Shown here: positions 35,901-49,102 of the stretch, in pieces | How positions within the stretch are numbered: the first letter of the stretch is position 1 | Layout of the letters: each line of letters starts with the position of its first letter | Source: Symsagittifera roscoffensis | Taxonomy: Eukaryota > Xenacoelomorpha > Acoela > Convolutidae | Length of the DNA: 63,203 nt | Direction of reading: 5' to 3' | NCBI RefSeq assembly: GCF_963678635.1 | Contig: NC_087064.1 | Coordinates: forward strand, 14,359,599-14,422,801 | The notes under the pieces: generated by a model | Told to the model about the DNA's origin: nothing | The model's input: only the letters and a program-made list of their open reading frames with translations | Database searches by the model: none | Translations under genes and position numbers: made by a program

Positions 35901-36200
35901 AAAAAACATGAATTTGATCAAAATAAATCAGATTTTGAGCACAAAAATCCTAAATAAAAACCACAGAAAATGATCAAAATGAATCATTTTTTGTTAAAGC
36001 TATGTTAAGAAACCATGAAATTTGTCAGGATAAATCAAATATAAATTTCGCCTTCTTGTTCAGCTACTGATTGAAACATGTCAATAAAACACAGAGAAGA
36101 ATAATCAAACTCATCAGCCTTCAATTCTACTGATCTGGGAGGATTGAATAAAACAAATCTTGTCTGTGGCCAAAAAACATGACTCACAATCAAGGCTGAA
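23960..36200. repeat. dimeric ~107-bp satellite in higher-order units
   Basis: The monomer consists of two related halves of about 54 bp. Half one starts CAGATTTTGAGCACAAAAAT and includes CACAGAACGTCATCAATATG; half two starts CAGATTTTGGGCCAAAACTA and ends TTTGGTCAAAATAAAT. Monomers are grouped in longer near-identical units of about 2.36, 1.52, 1.74 and 1.51 kb, judged by a landmark recurring at 25,146, 27,504, 29,025, 30,762 and 32,273. The array becomes more diverged right of 33 kb. Small ORFs recur because the units are nearly identical; none is considered a gene. Confidence 0.9.
25290..25890. repeat. ~600-bp non-satellite spacer of the higher-order unit (copy 1)
   Basis: Each higher-order unit carries one spacer that lacks the satellite monomer. 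It runs from the GCGCTCCTGTTCAGC region to CATAGAATTTCCTC and includes a CCCCCCACACAAACATAGG stretch and a small hairpin (TTCTACT, 6 nt, AGTAGAA). Near-identical copies are at about 27,640-28,245, 29,160-29,765, 30,900-31,505 and 32,410-33,015, with diverged copies near 35,160, 36,050, 39,750 and 40,650. Confidence 0.8.
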
Positions 36201-36439
36201 CGAGACCACGACATTTTAAGTGCAAATAGAAATTAAGAACTTGTCTCAGGGAAACTATTTTGACTCGAGAAAGTATGATAAACTAGAGAAAAATCAGTCT
36301 ATAGTGGAATTATCCTTTTTCCATATTAAAAAGTCATTATTTTTGGTCTTATTTAGACGGTTTTATGATGTTTTTATCAATTTTGTTCATTTTCAACAAA
36401 ACAAGACACGTAACAAAACTATACGTAAAATTTAAAGGA

Positions 36440-38345
36440 AAATAAAATGGATTTCATAGGCTATCTAATCGGTGTAAAATGTGTACTTAATCTGTGTAAA
36501 ATCTGTATTAAACCTGTATAAAATAATCTGAATCAAAATATGCACTCAAAAATTGATTTGGTGACTATCGAATCGATTAAAATAAGAATAAATTGTTATC
36601 GATTTGATATTAAAAAAAAAACATAGATAGTGTATTAAAAAACTTGATTGTTGAACTGTAGATTTTATTTGAGATGATCGATTCCAATCCTAGTTTTACC
36701 AATGCGGGAGGCAACGTGCGGACTCAAAAACAACGCGCAAAAACTTCATATTTTCTGGATTGGCTGGTCACAAATCCTCCCTTTTCCAAAACTCTACCGG
36801 GTTCCCCTAAATGCCTTTGCCGCGTTTCCGTGCGTGTCCCGTCAAAGCGGCAATTGTATAGGAGTGCAAGGAAAACGCTCCGTTGCTGCATAAAATTTTA
36901 GCGGTAAACTATTATCACCATGGTCAATTAAACCTATTTTGTTGACATCTTCGAAATGAAAAGGCGATATCATTAACCAGTAGCAGATTCAAAGGGGTTG
37001 ACGCATTTCACTCAAGGTTCCCATCCCCCGCGACTCAAAGGGTCCCCCGTTGACTATTTTGAGATATCAATTTCGGCTGATGGACCCTGACATTTTTCTA
37101 AAGGCGCACAAAAAAAAGATTTTTATGGCATATTTTTTTTGTAAATTTTATCTTTTAGCAGAAAACTTGGCCAAAGCAGGGTCTTTTTAGTGTTTTGGGA
37201 GGGCTCGGAAAATCAATTCAAAAAATTCGAATTTTTTTTAAAAATCTACCCCTCCCTTCTCGAGAAAATCCTAGGTCCACAAAGCTATAAGAAGAGGGAT
37301 TCTCGTATTAATGACAAATGTGAAAACGGCCAACATTGTGAAAAAATTACAGTTAAAAGACACAATTTCCGTTTTTAATAAACTAGCCTTCAAGAAACAT
37401 TTCCATTCTTTTTTTGGGCCCATTGTTTGTCTATAAAGCAGTTTGTCGACAAATGCTTGCTTCAAAGATTTTTTTGCTTTCATATACTCGATATTTTTGA
37501 TACTAGATTGAATTAAAGTTTGATATTTTTTGTTTTGGCAGTTTTTGGGCTGGACGACCCTAGTTTTCCAATTCGGCGTGAAGTCTGTTTGTGCATACTT
37601 TCGATAACTCTTAGAATAAATCTATTTTAGCCAAATCAGCGAGAAGAATTTTTGAATGTTAATTATGGTCAAAATAATGGTTTTTTATAGTTTTTTATTT
37701 GTCAAATGAACAATAAAACAATACACCAGTCATTTGAAGTGATATATTTGGTCCCGGTAAAAACTAAGAATGAGTAGGAGTACCAAATCTTGCTGATTCT
37801 GACCAAATAGTTCATTGAAGTTGGGGCGTAAGAACTAGACAAGCAAACTAGACGATCTGAAAGTAACTTGCGTGCGTATTGCCTGAAAATTGTTTAAACT
37901 CAAAATACTTTTTGGTTGCCCTGATTGGCACCCAAATACAAAAAAAACTTATCATACATTTACTGAAAAGAAAAGTGCTTATCGTACAATTTCATACATG
38001 GAGTGAATTTTATCATACAAAAAATGCATATCATACTTTTCTTTGAAAGAAAATTGCTTATGGTACCACTTCACTTCATATATGGAGTGTATGAAAAAAT
38101 GTTTATCATACATTTTCCATAAAAAATTGTGTGATAAGCTTTTCCTTCAGTGCTGCATACAAAAAAAACAATCAAATTTTTTGGAATTTCTTTTTCACAA
38201 ATTTCAGTTGCAAAATCATTTTCAGGCTCGGATAAGCATTTTTTGAGAAGAAAAAATTATATGCAAAAAAATTTATTTTTGTCTATAACGTTGTCCAGGC
38301 TGAAATTTCTACACCAGAAAAACAAAATTGCCAGAATATGATTTT
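36440..38345. repeat. segmental duplication E, copy 1
   Basis: Closely similar to 40,815-42,705 (offset about 4.36 kb). Landmarks: ATGCGGGAGGCAA (36,701 and 41,061), TGGATTGGCTGGTCACAAAT, CGGTTCCCC-type context and the TTATCATACATTTACTGAAAAG motif. A third, diverged copy begins near 46,130 and is interrupted at about 46,735; it resumes near 63,045. Open frames at 36,674-36,901 and 41,033-41,260 are conserved only because the duplication is recent. Confidence 0.8.
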
Positions 38346-38379
38346 TGCGAAGCAGGATTTGAAGTTAAAACCATAGAAC

Positions 38380-40800
38380 TTTATCGAAATGAACCAGATT
38401 TTGAGCCGAAACTGTGTTGAAAATCAAAAGCTTGGTCAATATAAATAAGATCTTGAGCGCAAAGGTATGGGATAAACTCAGAGAACACCAGCAATATGAA
38501 CCAGATTATGGGTCAAAACTAAGCTAAAATTTTATTTTGTCAAAGCAAATCAGATTTTGAGCACAAAAAATGCAATAAAATCATACAACGTCATCAAAAC
38601 GAATTAGATTTTAGGCCAAAACTATGGTAGAAAATCTTGAATTTGGTCAGAATAAATCAAATATTTTGAGCACAAAAACATGCGATAAAATCATAGAACG
38701 CCATCGATATGAATCAAACTTGGGGTCAAAAGTAAGCTGAAAAATCAAGAAAATGTCAAAACAAATCAGTTTTTGAGAACAAAAATATGCAATAAAATCA
38801 CAGAACGTCATCAAAACGAATCAGATTTTAGGCCAAAACTATGGTAGAAAATCATGAATTTGGTCAGAATAAATCAAATATTTTGAGCACAAAAACATGC
38901 GATAAAGTCATAGAACGCCTTCGATTAGAATCATATTTGGGGTCAAAAGTAAGCTGAAAAATCAAGAAAATGTCAAAAAAAAAATCAGTTTTTGAGAACA
39001 AAAATATGCAATAAAATCACAGAACGTCATCAAAACGAATCAGATTTTAGGCCAAAACTATGGTAGAAAATCATGAATTTGGTCAGAATAAATCAAATAT
39101 TTTGAGCACAAAAACATGCGATAAAGTCATAGAACGCCTTCGATTAGAATCATATTTGGGGTCAAAAGTAAGCTGAAAAATCAAGAAAATGTCAAAACAA
39201 ATCAGTTTTTGAGAACAAAAATATGCAACGAAACCACAAAAAAAAATTTAACTCACTCAGATTTTGGGCATAAAATTCATCAAAGAATTGTGAATTTTGT
39301 CAAAGTAAATGGGATTTGGAGCACAAAAACGTGCAAAAAAATCAGAATGTCATCCAAATGAAACAGAATTACGGCCAAAACTATGTTCAAAAATGATGAA
39401 TTTAGTCAAAATATACAAAAGTTTGAGCACAAAAATATGAAGGAAAAACCACAGATCATCATAAAAAAGAATCAAATTTTGGGCCAAAACTAAGCTTAAA
39501 CATCATGAAATGTGTCAAATTAATCAGATTTTGAGCACAAAATTAAGCAATAAAGCCACAGAATGTCATCAATATGAATCAGATTTCAGGCCAAAATGAT
39601 ATCAGAAAATCGAAATTTTTGTCCAAATGAATCAAATTTTTAGCAAAAATGCATGCAATGAAACCACAGAACGTCATCAATATGAATCAAACTTTGGGAT
39701 CAAAACTATCTTTAAAAATCAAGAATTTGATCAAGAAAAAATCAGATATAATTTGTGCTCTCTTTTTCAGGTATTTATGGAAATATTGTCAAAAAACACC
39801 TTTAATAATAATTAAATCTACTGAACTGGGTGGCTTGAAGAAAAAACTCCTGTGTGTTGCCAAAAAACATGATTCACAATCAAAGTTGAACGAGACCAAA
39901 ACTTTTTTAGAGCAATTTAAAATCAAGAACTCGTCTCAAGGAAATTTTCTAATAATAAAAAAAATAGGTAGATAATTTGACTATCCTTTTTCCAATTTTT
40001 TCCATCGATTTCATCCCCCACCACAAACATAGATTGACGCACAATCAATATCTAGCAAAAATTTTATAAACGTTCCAATTTTGCTTTTAGTAAGAAGAAA
40101 AACTATCAGTTTTTGTCTTATTTAGACTGTTTTATGTGTTTTGATCAATTTTGGTCATTTTCAAAAAACAAGACACGTAAAAAACTTCTCTTTGTTTTCA
40201 AAATTTTGTATAAAAATTGAAAAAAACTAAATTGGATTTTTAGGGTATATAATCTGTATAAAACGTGTATATTATTTGTAAAAAATCTCTATATATTCAT
40301 AAATAAACAAGATTTTGGGTACAAAAAATGCAATAAAACCATAGAATGCCATCAACATGAATCAAACTGTGGGCCAAAAAAAAGATAATTATGATGATGT
40401 TTGTCAAAAAAATCAGATTTTGGGCAGAAAAATCTGCAATAAAACCACAGAGCCTCATCAATATGAATCAGATTTAGGTTCAAAACTATGGTAAAAAACC
40501 ATGAATTTGGTCAAAATAAATCAGATTTTGAACACAAAAATCCTAAATAAAAGCCACAGAAAATGATCAAAATGAATAATATTTGGTTAAAGCTATGTTA
40601 AGAAACCATGAAATTTGTCAGGATAAATCAAATATAAATCAAATAGAACCTTCTTGTTCAGCTACTGATTGAAGCATGTCAATAAAACACAGAGAAGAAA
40701 AATCAAAATCATCACACTTCAATTCTACTGATCTGGGCGGGTTGAATAAAAAAATCTTGTCTGTGGCCAAAAAGCATGACTCACAATCAAGGCTGAACGA
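38380..40800. repeat. second satellite block
   Basis: Same ~107-bp dimeric monomer as at 23,960-36,200, more diverged, with local units of about 240 bp repeated nearly exactly around 38,770-39,200 (ATTTTGAGCACAAAAACATG recurring). It also contains diverged spacer copies near 39,750 and 40,650. Non-coding. Confidence 0.85.
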
Positions 40801-40814
40801 GACCACGACATTTT

Positions 40815-42705
40815 AAGTGCAAGGCTATCTAATCGGTGTAAAATATTTACTTAATCTGTGTAAAATCTGTATTAAATCCAAAAATAATTTGAACCAAAAT
40901 ATGCACTCAAAAATTGATTTGGTGACTATCGAATCGATTAAAATAAGAATAAATTGTTATCGATTTGAATGTAAAAAAACGATATGTAGTGTATTAAAAA
41001 ACTTGATTGCTGAGCTGTAGATTTCATTTGAGATGATCGATTTCAATCCTAGTTTTACCAATGCGGGAGGCAATGTGCGGACTCCAAAACAATGCGCAAA
41101 AACTTCATATTTTCTGGATTGGCTGGTCACAAATTCTCAATTTTCCAAAAATGTACCGGGTTCCCCTAAATGCCTTTGCCGCTTTTCCGTGCGTGTCCCG
41201 TCAAAGCTGCAATTGTATAGGAGTGCAAGGAAAAAGCTCCGTTACTGCAAAAAATTTTAGCGGTAAACTATGATCACCATGGTCAATTAAACCTATTTTG
41301 TTGACATCTTCGAAATGAAAAGGCGATATTATTAACCAGTAGCGGATTCAAAGGGGTTGGCGCATTTCACTCAAGGTTGCAATACCGCGCGACTCAAAGG
41401 GTCCCCCGTTGACTATTTTGAGATATCAATTTCGGCTGATGGACCCTGACATTTTTCTAAAGGCGCCCAAAAAACGATTTTTTGGCATGTTTTTTTTTTG
41501 TAAATTTGATCTTTTAGCAGAAAACTTGGCCAAAGCAGGGTCTTTTTAGTGTTTTGGGAGGGCTCGGAAAATCAATTCAAAAAATTAGAGTTTTTTTTAA
41601 TCTACCCCTCCCCTCTCGAGAAAATCCTAGATCCACAAAGCTATAAGAAGAGAGATTTTCGTATTAATGACAAATGTGAAAACGGCCAACATTGTGAAAA
41701 AATTACAGTTAAAATACACAATTTCTGTTTTTAATAAACTAGCCTTCAAGAAACATTTCCATTCCTTTTTTTGGGCCCATCGTTTGTCTAAAAAGCTGTT
41801 TGTCGACAAATGCTTGCTTCAAAGAATTTTTTGCTTTATTATACTCGATATTTTTGATACTAGATTGAATTAAAGTTTGAACTTTTTTGTTTTGGCAGTT
41901 TTTGGGCTGGACGACCCTTGTTTTCCAATTCGGCGTGAAGTCCGTTTTTGCATACATTCGATAACTCCTAGAACAATTCTATTTTAGCCAAATCAGCGAG
42001 AAGAATTTTTGAATGTTAATTATGGTCAAAATAATACTTTTATTGGTTTTTTATTTGTCAAATGAACAATAAAACAATACACCAGTCATTTGAAGTGATA
42101 GATTTGGTCCCGGTTAAAATTAGGAATTAGTAGTGATACCAAATCTTGCTGATTTTGAGCAAATAGTTCATTCAAGTTGGGGCGTAAGAACTAGACAAGC
42201 AAACTAGACGATCTGAAAGTATCTTGCGTGCGTATTGCCTGAAAATTGTTTAAACTCAAATTACTCTTTGGTTGCCCTGATTGGCACCCAAATACAAAAA
42301 AAAAACTTATCATACATTTACTGAAAAGAAAAGTGCTTATCGTACAATTTCATACATGGAGTGAATTTTATCATACAAAAAATGCGTATCATACTTTTCT
42401 TTGCAAGAAAATTGCTTATGGTACCGCTTCATATATGGAGTGTATGAAAAAATTTTATCATTCATTTTCCATATAAAATTGTGTGATAAGCCTTTCCTTC
42501 AGTGCTGCATACAAAAAAAACAATCAAGTTTTATGGAATTTCTTTTTCACAAATTTCAGTTGCAAAATCATTTTCAGGCTCGAATAAGCATTTTTTGAGA
42601 AAAAAAATTACATGCAAAACTTTAGTTTTGTCTATAACGTAGTCCAGGCTGAACTTTCTCCACCCGAAAAACAAAATTGCCAGAATATTATTTTTGCGAA
42701 GCCGG
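40815..42705. repeat. segmental duplication E, copy 2
   Basis: Partner of 36,440-38,345 with scattered substitutions and small indels. It is followed directly by block C copy 2. No gene supported. Confidence 0.8.
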
Positions 42706-42889
42706 ATTTGAAGTTTTACATATATTTATACTATTAGATACACTTCATATTGTCAAAAAAATCAAGCCACGATTTTCGACTGGCGAACTTATTAGCTAAA
42801 TTTTCTAGCCATATGCAACAGTTTGAGGCTTTTGTTCTTTTTTCTGGTTACTTTTTAAGGTTCAATTAATTTTTCAGATTTGCAGCAAA

Positions 42890-45800
42890 TTTATGAATGG
42901 GAGAAAATGTGGTACGGCAGGGAGTGTCGCTTCTTAGTGTTGATGGTTCGTGCTATTGTTTGAAGTTAGAATGTTAAAATTGAGAAAAGCTTTGACAACA
43001 AATTGTGATAGTTAAATTCGCTATCTGCTTTGGTTAAAAATGTTTGTTGAGTAAGTTTGCGTCTTTCAATTGAATCATTTTCTTGATTCTTCTGAAAGAT
43101 TATAGAACAGCCTTTATTCTCTCTTGCCTTGCGTACTTCATATCAGTTCAGTCTACATTATTTTAGTCTTCAGATCTTAGTATTGGAAAATCTCTTGTGT
43201 GGCATTTCACACGTGTATATATTCAAGGTCGATAGTCATGTATTCTAGTTGGTGACGATTTTTTTTGTTTTCAATTTTTTCTCACTTAAAATGTCAATCT
43301 AAATGGTTATATGACCCATTGACCTACCACTGCTTAGCGAGCGTTCAAAAGTTACCGTCGCTTTAATTTTATTATTTGTTTCTTACATTGTACCCCATGA
43401 ACAGTAATAACTCTTCAATTACCAATTACCTAAATTTTACCATAAATTTCAAAAAAAAACAGCTTAAGAAACAAATATGAAAACGAGAACTTTTCTTCTT
43501 GAGGAGAATTAGATTTTTTTTTTCATTATTTTACAATTTTAGTTCAAAGAGACAAACGTTGGTGGAAAATGTTTTCTGGCGGACAAAACGTCCTGTAAAA
43601 ATATTGCTTTAAGGACGTATATGTCAAAAAAAAACAGATTTGCCAAATAAGGGAGGGTTGATTGAGCAATGTAAACAATAAAATCCTCAAGAAATAATAT
43701 CAATTGTACAGTGATAACAATTTTGACCATGATAAAACTTTCAGATGGAATTTACGGGAAAAACTGATTAGCAGATGTTGATTATAAGCTCTGTTGATAT
43801 CATTTGAAATCATTAGCAGAAGAAGGAGCTATAATTAAAAGTGATACCATTGGACTTAAAACAAAGAAACAACCTTAGTTTATATTTCTCACCTCACTAG
43901 TAATAATCAAACAATGGTGATTAATTTCGCAGGAGTTGTGACGAAATTGGAGGTAGAATATGGGAGGACTTTTGGTGAAGGTACCCGAACTGTGCCCTCT
44001 TTCTTACCTCCTGAATTTGCTAAAAACAGTTCCATTTTGTGTCCCCCTACAATTCACTAGATGCGTAAATCGTCAAATTTATTGACGGTTTAGGGTTTTT
44101 TTTTGATGAATTTATCTCTCCGGAACCATTAATATCCTTTTTTGTGAATATTTTCGTTGCCCTGTTTTTGCAAATGTTGACCACAATAAGGCGCGCGCTG
44201 CTGCATTTCTCTTCTCTGATATATGCATAGAAGCTAAGCTTTTAGTTTTGGTTATTAATTAATATGCGCCACAAAGTCTAATCTCAAATACTACGCTGTA
44301 AGTTTTTGTCCTGTAATAATTTGCGTAGATCACAAAATAAACAAAACTAATAACAAAAACCAGAGTGACCTTCATGAAAATTTCCCGTAAAAGTAGAGAG
44401 CATGAAACAATGAATTCCATAAACTTTAATGGGGACCTTGTAACAAGAAATTGTTTCAGCGCAAACTGAACAAAGATGAAGCTGAATATAAGTTTCGATT
44501 AAGACAGTTTCGATAGACTTGCTCAAAAATCACTTCTACACGCCACTTGCCCAAAAATGAAAAAAAAACTTCAAAAACAGGCTATTTTTTTACCATTGAT
44601 TATGAAAACAGGAATGCGTAGTTGCATCATTCAGCCTTCACCTTCCATTATAACTTCCCTCATAGACAGCAAATCCAACCTTAATAACGGATTTTTCAAA
44701 TGAATGATACAGATCCCAAGAAACTAAAATCATTAGCCACTACTAAAAAAAATTTTCAGATTCAAACTGGTAATTTTTAATGTCGACAAAAAATGATTGT
44801 GTCTGTAAAAAAATTATCACACTGAGGTTACACTCTCATAGTTTAAAGTTTTAAATGAAAAGGAGTTGCAAAGTAGGCAATGCATCAGACACAAAAAACG
44901 GTTCGAAAAAAATTTTATCACAGAAACGAAGTGGAGGTTTGCAACAATTGCAATAACACTCAAAATTAGCTTTGCAATGATATGGAAGCAACTATGGATA
45001 CTTGAGGTGGAACCAGTTATATCAAAGGAAAATCAAAAAAATTCTTGTCTGAATTTGATATTTTAGAAATTTCGTTAGGAATTTTACAATTTTAGATAAT
45101 TTATTTATTTTAAACAGGTTACAAATTAAAAAATATGTAGTAAGAGTAGAGAGCAAACAAAAAAGTTAAACTATTTTGTTTGCCTTCTGCTCTAACTCCA
45201 TATATTTTAATTTCAAACTTTTTAGAATAGCAGATTGATTAAAAACTACTCGATCAACCGAATATAGGAAAGATTGATTGGTCAAACTTAAACAAGCAAA
45301 TCCTAAACATGCAAAAAAATTTTTGTTTAAAAAATTTTCAAACACTCAACTCACTTGAAAATTCATTGTGCAGTGATGCAACTTTTTGCCGTTTTACACG
45401 CTTTCCGGTTAAAAATAAGGGAAAATTTGAATAGTTGATGTTAATTTAAAGCCCTGACTGATGTCATTTGAAATCATTTGCAGAAGAAGAGCTGTAACTA
45501 AAAATAATCCAATGGTTTTCCTAGTCATAACCCTAGTCTGTATTAATAATCTCAATAGTAACCATTAAACAAGGGTGATTAATTGCGCTGGAAGCTTGAC
45601 AAACTTGTTGAAGTTTCTAATTCCTCATTTTTTGTCATGATTTACAAAAATCAAGATCTAGTTGTGACTCGAACTTAGATTTTATGACTCAAAAGCCTGT
45701 TAATTGATCTAGACCTAGTGGGAAGAGCATGAAACCCCTTTATGTGTCAAGTTGAAGCGATGTCAATTTTGTAAAAAAATTTAAAATTTTGCTGAAAAAA

Positions 45801-46140
45801 CTGTAGCTACCGAGCTTCTTACAGGAGATGAAACGCTGAAAAAGACAAAAGTACCTGCTGTCTTGAAAAAACAAGAATTAAAAAACCATCTGTGTGATTC
45901 GAACTTAATAATTCTTCAAAATTATCCGCCGTGGTTTCTTATGTAATCAACAAATGTTCGAGTAAGATGAGAAGTCTCAGAGTCTCTATAATGATGTTTT
46001 ACAGTGCAAAACAATGCCAATAAATGTCCCTCAAAAGTGTTTTCCATTAACAGCTGAGTCGGGAGTCAATTTTTCAATGCCTGTATGTTTTAAGAAATCG
46101 GTAACTTGGTGGGGAATCCGATGTAAAGTACAGCTATTTA
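42890..46140. repeat. duplicated blocks C and D, copy 2
   Basis: Diverged counterpart of 17,380-23,890, about 25.5 kb away, lacking the insertion at 18.69-19.85 kb and the foldback at 21.1 kb. The order C-D is kept, and the block then runs straight into a third copy of duplication E at about 46,130. This suggests that the whole 17-46 kb stretch is a large, old tandem duplication into which the satellite expanded. No gene supported. Confidence 0.6.
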
Positions 46141-46734
46141 AATCGGTAAGAGAATGCGCAGACTCCAAAAACAAAGCGCCAAAATTCTGCATAAATTCTG
46201 GATTACCTAGTCACAAGACCTCAATTCTCCAGAATTATCCTGGGTTCCCCTAAATGCCTTTAAGGGTCGTGAATTACTCAGCATTGCTCATCGTTATGCG
46301 ACTGGAGGTCAAAGCTGCAATAGCATAAGGTTGGCAATCTTCAAAACCTGTTGATATCACCGAAACCCAAAGGCTTATACAGTTGACGTCAATAGCTTCA
46401 AGATTATGATTTTTTCTGAAACCTTTTCACGGTTTTTTTCGAAATTTCCCATGGTCTTGCTTGTATAACACCAGCCTTGAACCTAGCAGAAGAGGGATAT
46501 CGATAAAAATCGCAGAAGGAAAAAGTACTCAAAATTATGAAAGTTACAGTTAATACACACAAGTTCAATTTTAGCAAGCTAGATTTCAAGAAATAATTCC
46601 AATCAATTTTTTCGTGGCCCATTGTTTGTCTAAAATATTTGAAAACTGCTGATTTCAAAAAATTTTTGCTCTCATATATTCGATATATTTGGTAGTTGAT
46701 TTAATTTATTTTGAATTTTTTTTAAATTTGACAG

Positions 46735-46879
46735 TCACAAAAAAAATCAGTAATTCTTCAGAAAAGTATTAAATTATCAGTTCTGTATCAGATTCTGGCA
46801 AATGGCAATTTATCTCTGATCAGAGATAAATCAGAGAAAAAACCTCAGTGCAGGCAGAAACTGGTCACTGAATCAGAAC
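46735..46879. mobile_element. left remnant of an older insertion
   Basis: Host repeat E stops near 46,735 (after TTGACAGT) and its continuation reappears near 63,045 (TTTTCCAGCTCGGTTTGAAG). The 145 bp here therefore belong to an element that inserted before the Maverick-like element. It contains a perfect 22-bp palindrome at 46,809-46,830 (arms TTTATCTCTGA) and repeated CAGA/CTGATCAGA motifs also seen right of 61,997. Confidence 0.45.
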
Positions 46880-46885
46880 TGTTAC
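46880..46885. repeat. target-site duplication, left (TGTTAC)
   Basis: TGTTAC immediately before the left TIR terminus, identical to 61,991-61,996 immediately after the right TIR terminus. A 6-bp duplication is the length expected for Maverick/Polinton integration. Confidence 0.75.
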
Positions 46886-46959
46886 AGTGGTATATGTTGG
46901 ATGTATTCGAAGGGGGGGAGGTGAGGACCCCCATGTATTAACATAGGCTATAGAGTATC

Positions 46960-47230
46960 CGGTCCTCACCCTATGTATTAAAATAGGCTATATATTTCCC
47001 AATGTATTAAAATAGGGACTAGGTTTCCCAATGTATTAAGATGGTAGGTTTCAGATGGTAAATTTCAGAAAAATTTTTGGCGCCCGATCTTACCATGTTT
47101 TAAGATAGTGCTTAGATTCCCAAGTATCAGGATAGTGTATAGATATCCCTATGTATAAGGATTAGAAATTCCTTGTATTAACATAGCAAATAGGTTTCCC
47201 AATGTATTAAGATAGGGAATGGTAAGGTTT
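46960..47230. repeat. subterminal tandem repeats of the left TIR
   Basis: Five or more degenerate copies of a ~28-bp unit around TTTCCCAATGTATTAAGATAGG, mirrored at 61,670-61,920 in the right TIR. Subterminal repeats of this type could be binding sites for the element's own replication or integration proteins. Confidence 0.7.
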
Positions 47231-47559
47231 CAGCGTGATGGTAAGAAAATGGTAAGAAAAACAGTATTTTTTGGATTTTGTGTGGAAATGTCAAGTTTTT
47301 TCGAAAAATCTCGACATGCGTTATGTAATTTTTGAGTATTACATGTAGAATGTGCAATGAAGAGATTATGTTTATTGGTTCATGGTAAGTCCATGTTAAG
47401 ATGTGCAAAAATTTAGAAATGCTTATAAAAAATGATTTTTTTATCAAAAAACTTCAAAACACGATAAGATTTGATATAATTTGACTTAATAACTATTTGT
47501 TAGATGATCCTCTTTTTTGAAACTGTATTCAATCTAGCCTAAACCATGCTGAAACCTAC

Positions 47560-47710
47560 TGACACCTTGAAAAAATTTCAATTTTTCTGGAAAAAATTGC
47601 AAAAATTTCAAGTTTTTGGAAAAAATTGCCAAAATTTCAAAGTTTTTGGAAAAATTTGCAAAAATTTCCAGTTTTTGGAAAAAATTGCAAATATCTCAAG
47701 GCTTTGGCAA
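47560..47710. repeat. 33-bp minisatellite in the left TIR
   Basis: About four copies of a unit reading AAAAATTTCAAGTTTTTGGA with TTGC, mirrored at 61,195-61,305. The open frame across it is repeat-derived. Confidence 0.7.
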
Positions 47711-49066
47711 GTTTTTTGTTGCTTCTGATCTAATTTTAAAACATATGGATATGTTTAGAGATTAAAATTAAGCTCAAATTGTATTTCAATTGGCATCATG
47801 TTGAGACACTGATACAAAACTTTGAATGGAAATATGGATTTTTCAACAATTTTCTCCCAAATAATCAAATACGATAAAGTTTACCCTAATTTAAGCTAAA
47901 AAGCGGTTTCTATATTGTTCTGAACACATAAAGCTCATATTAGCTGAATCAATATTGATACTTCCAATTTCTCGGGAAAATAAGGTAATTAATCGTAATT
48001 TTCGAGAAAGTAAAAATTAAACAAATCTATCCATATTTTTCCATTTTTAACCTTTCATTTGTGTATTTAGCTGGCTTTTTGTTCAATTCAAGGTGAATTT
48101 ACCTTAGAATCTCAATTCGATTGAACAATGAGAGCAATATTGATTGAAAGTTCGAGATCAAATTCCATGATCCAGCTCCTCCTCAGTTTTTTCTCAAAGA
48201 ATAACCCAAGCTTGTACAAAAATTACAAATTCTGAGACGTTTTTAACATTTTTATTAATAATAAGTTCCAGATCATTGATAAAAATTGAACATTCTACTG
48301 CTAAAATTGACTAAAAATGGGGTATATTTCTCTTCAAAATCTCCTTCAAAACTAACGATTATCTCTCTGTTGCTTCTACAACATAACTTTCATGGTTTTT
48401 ACGTTAAATTTTTCTATGTCTTAAGCTTATTCTTGCTTTCTGCTTATTGCATGTTTTTGCTCTTGAACTCTCTTTGCAAGAAACTTTAGTCAGAACTGAG
48501 GAACTTAGGAGAAAATAGTATCAATTGAACGAACACTTTGTTGGCAGAGATAAAATTAGAACTGATAACGTCTAATTATTACCATCTAATTTGTACATGT
48601 TCTCCTTTAGATTCCCTTGTTTAGTTTCTACAGCAAACTATTTCAGCAAAACCCAGATTTTGAGATAATTAATTATCACTTTTCTTGCAAAATAGTTTGT
48701 AATTCGCTTTTTGTTCTTGATTTTTGTCGGAAGTTTTCTCAAAAATGTCGAAGTGAGAAAGAATCACTGCTATTTTAAGCATTCGAAAATTTTAAGGTGT
48801 ATTTTACGTTGGTTTCTTACAATAAATTAAGAGCAGTTCTATTGTTTATAATCTGCAAAACCTTTCGAAGAAGAATTACGCAAGCAAACTTAGTTTCATA
48901 TTTCTGAAACATTTATAACATCTAAAAGATCTGTTATCAAAAACACCAATTAAGGAAAGGAAATAATGGAGCAAACTGTAACAATTGAAAAAGTTTGCGA
49001 TCTTTATTAAGCAAAAAATCTATATATTTAACGTAAATTTCTAATTGAAAAAAAATTGAAAGAAAA

Positions 49067-49102
49067 CTTTTCAATTAGAAAATTAATTTTCTAATTGAAA
49101 AG
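49067..49102. repeat. perfect 36-bp palindrome
   Basis: Arms CTTTTCAATTAGAAAATT and its exact reverse complement meet without a loop. It is absent from the corresponding place in the right TIR (about 59,880), so it arose after the two TIRs diverged or was lost on one side. Confidence 0.7.

Noticed and set aside
36674-41260. Paired 75-aa ORFs (36,674-36,901 and 41,033-41,260)
   Set aside because: Similar only because they lie in a recent segmental duplication; the third copy near 46,150 does not keep the frame.
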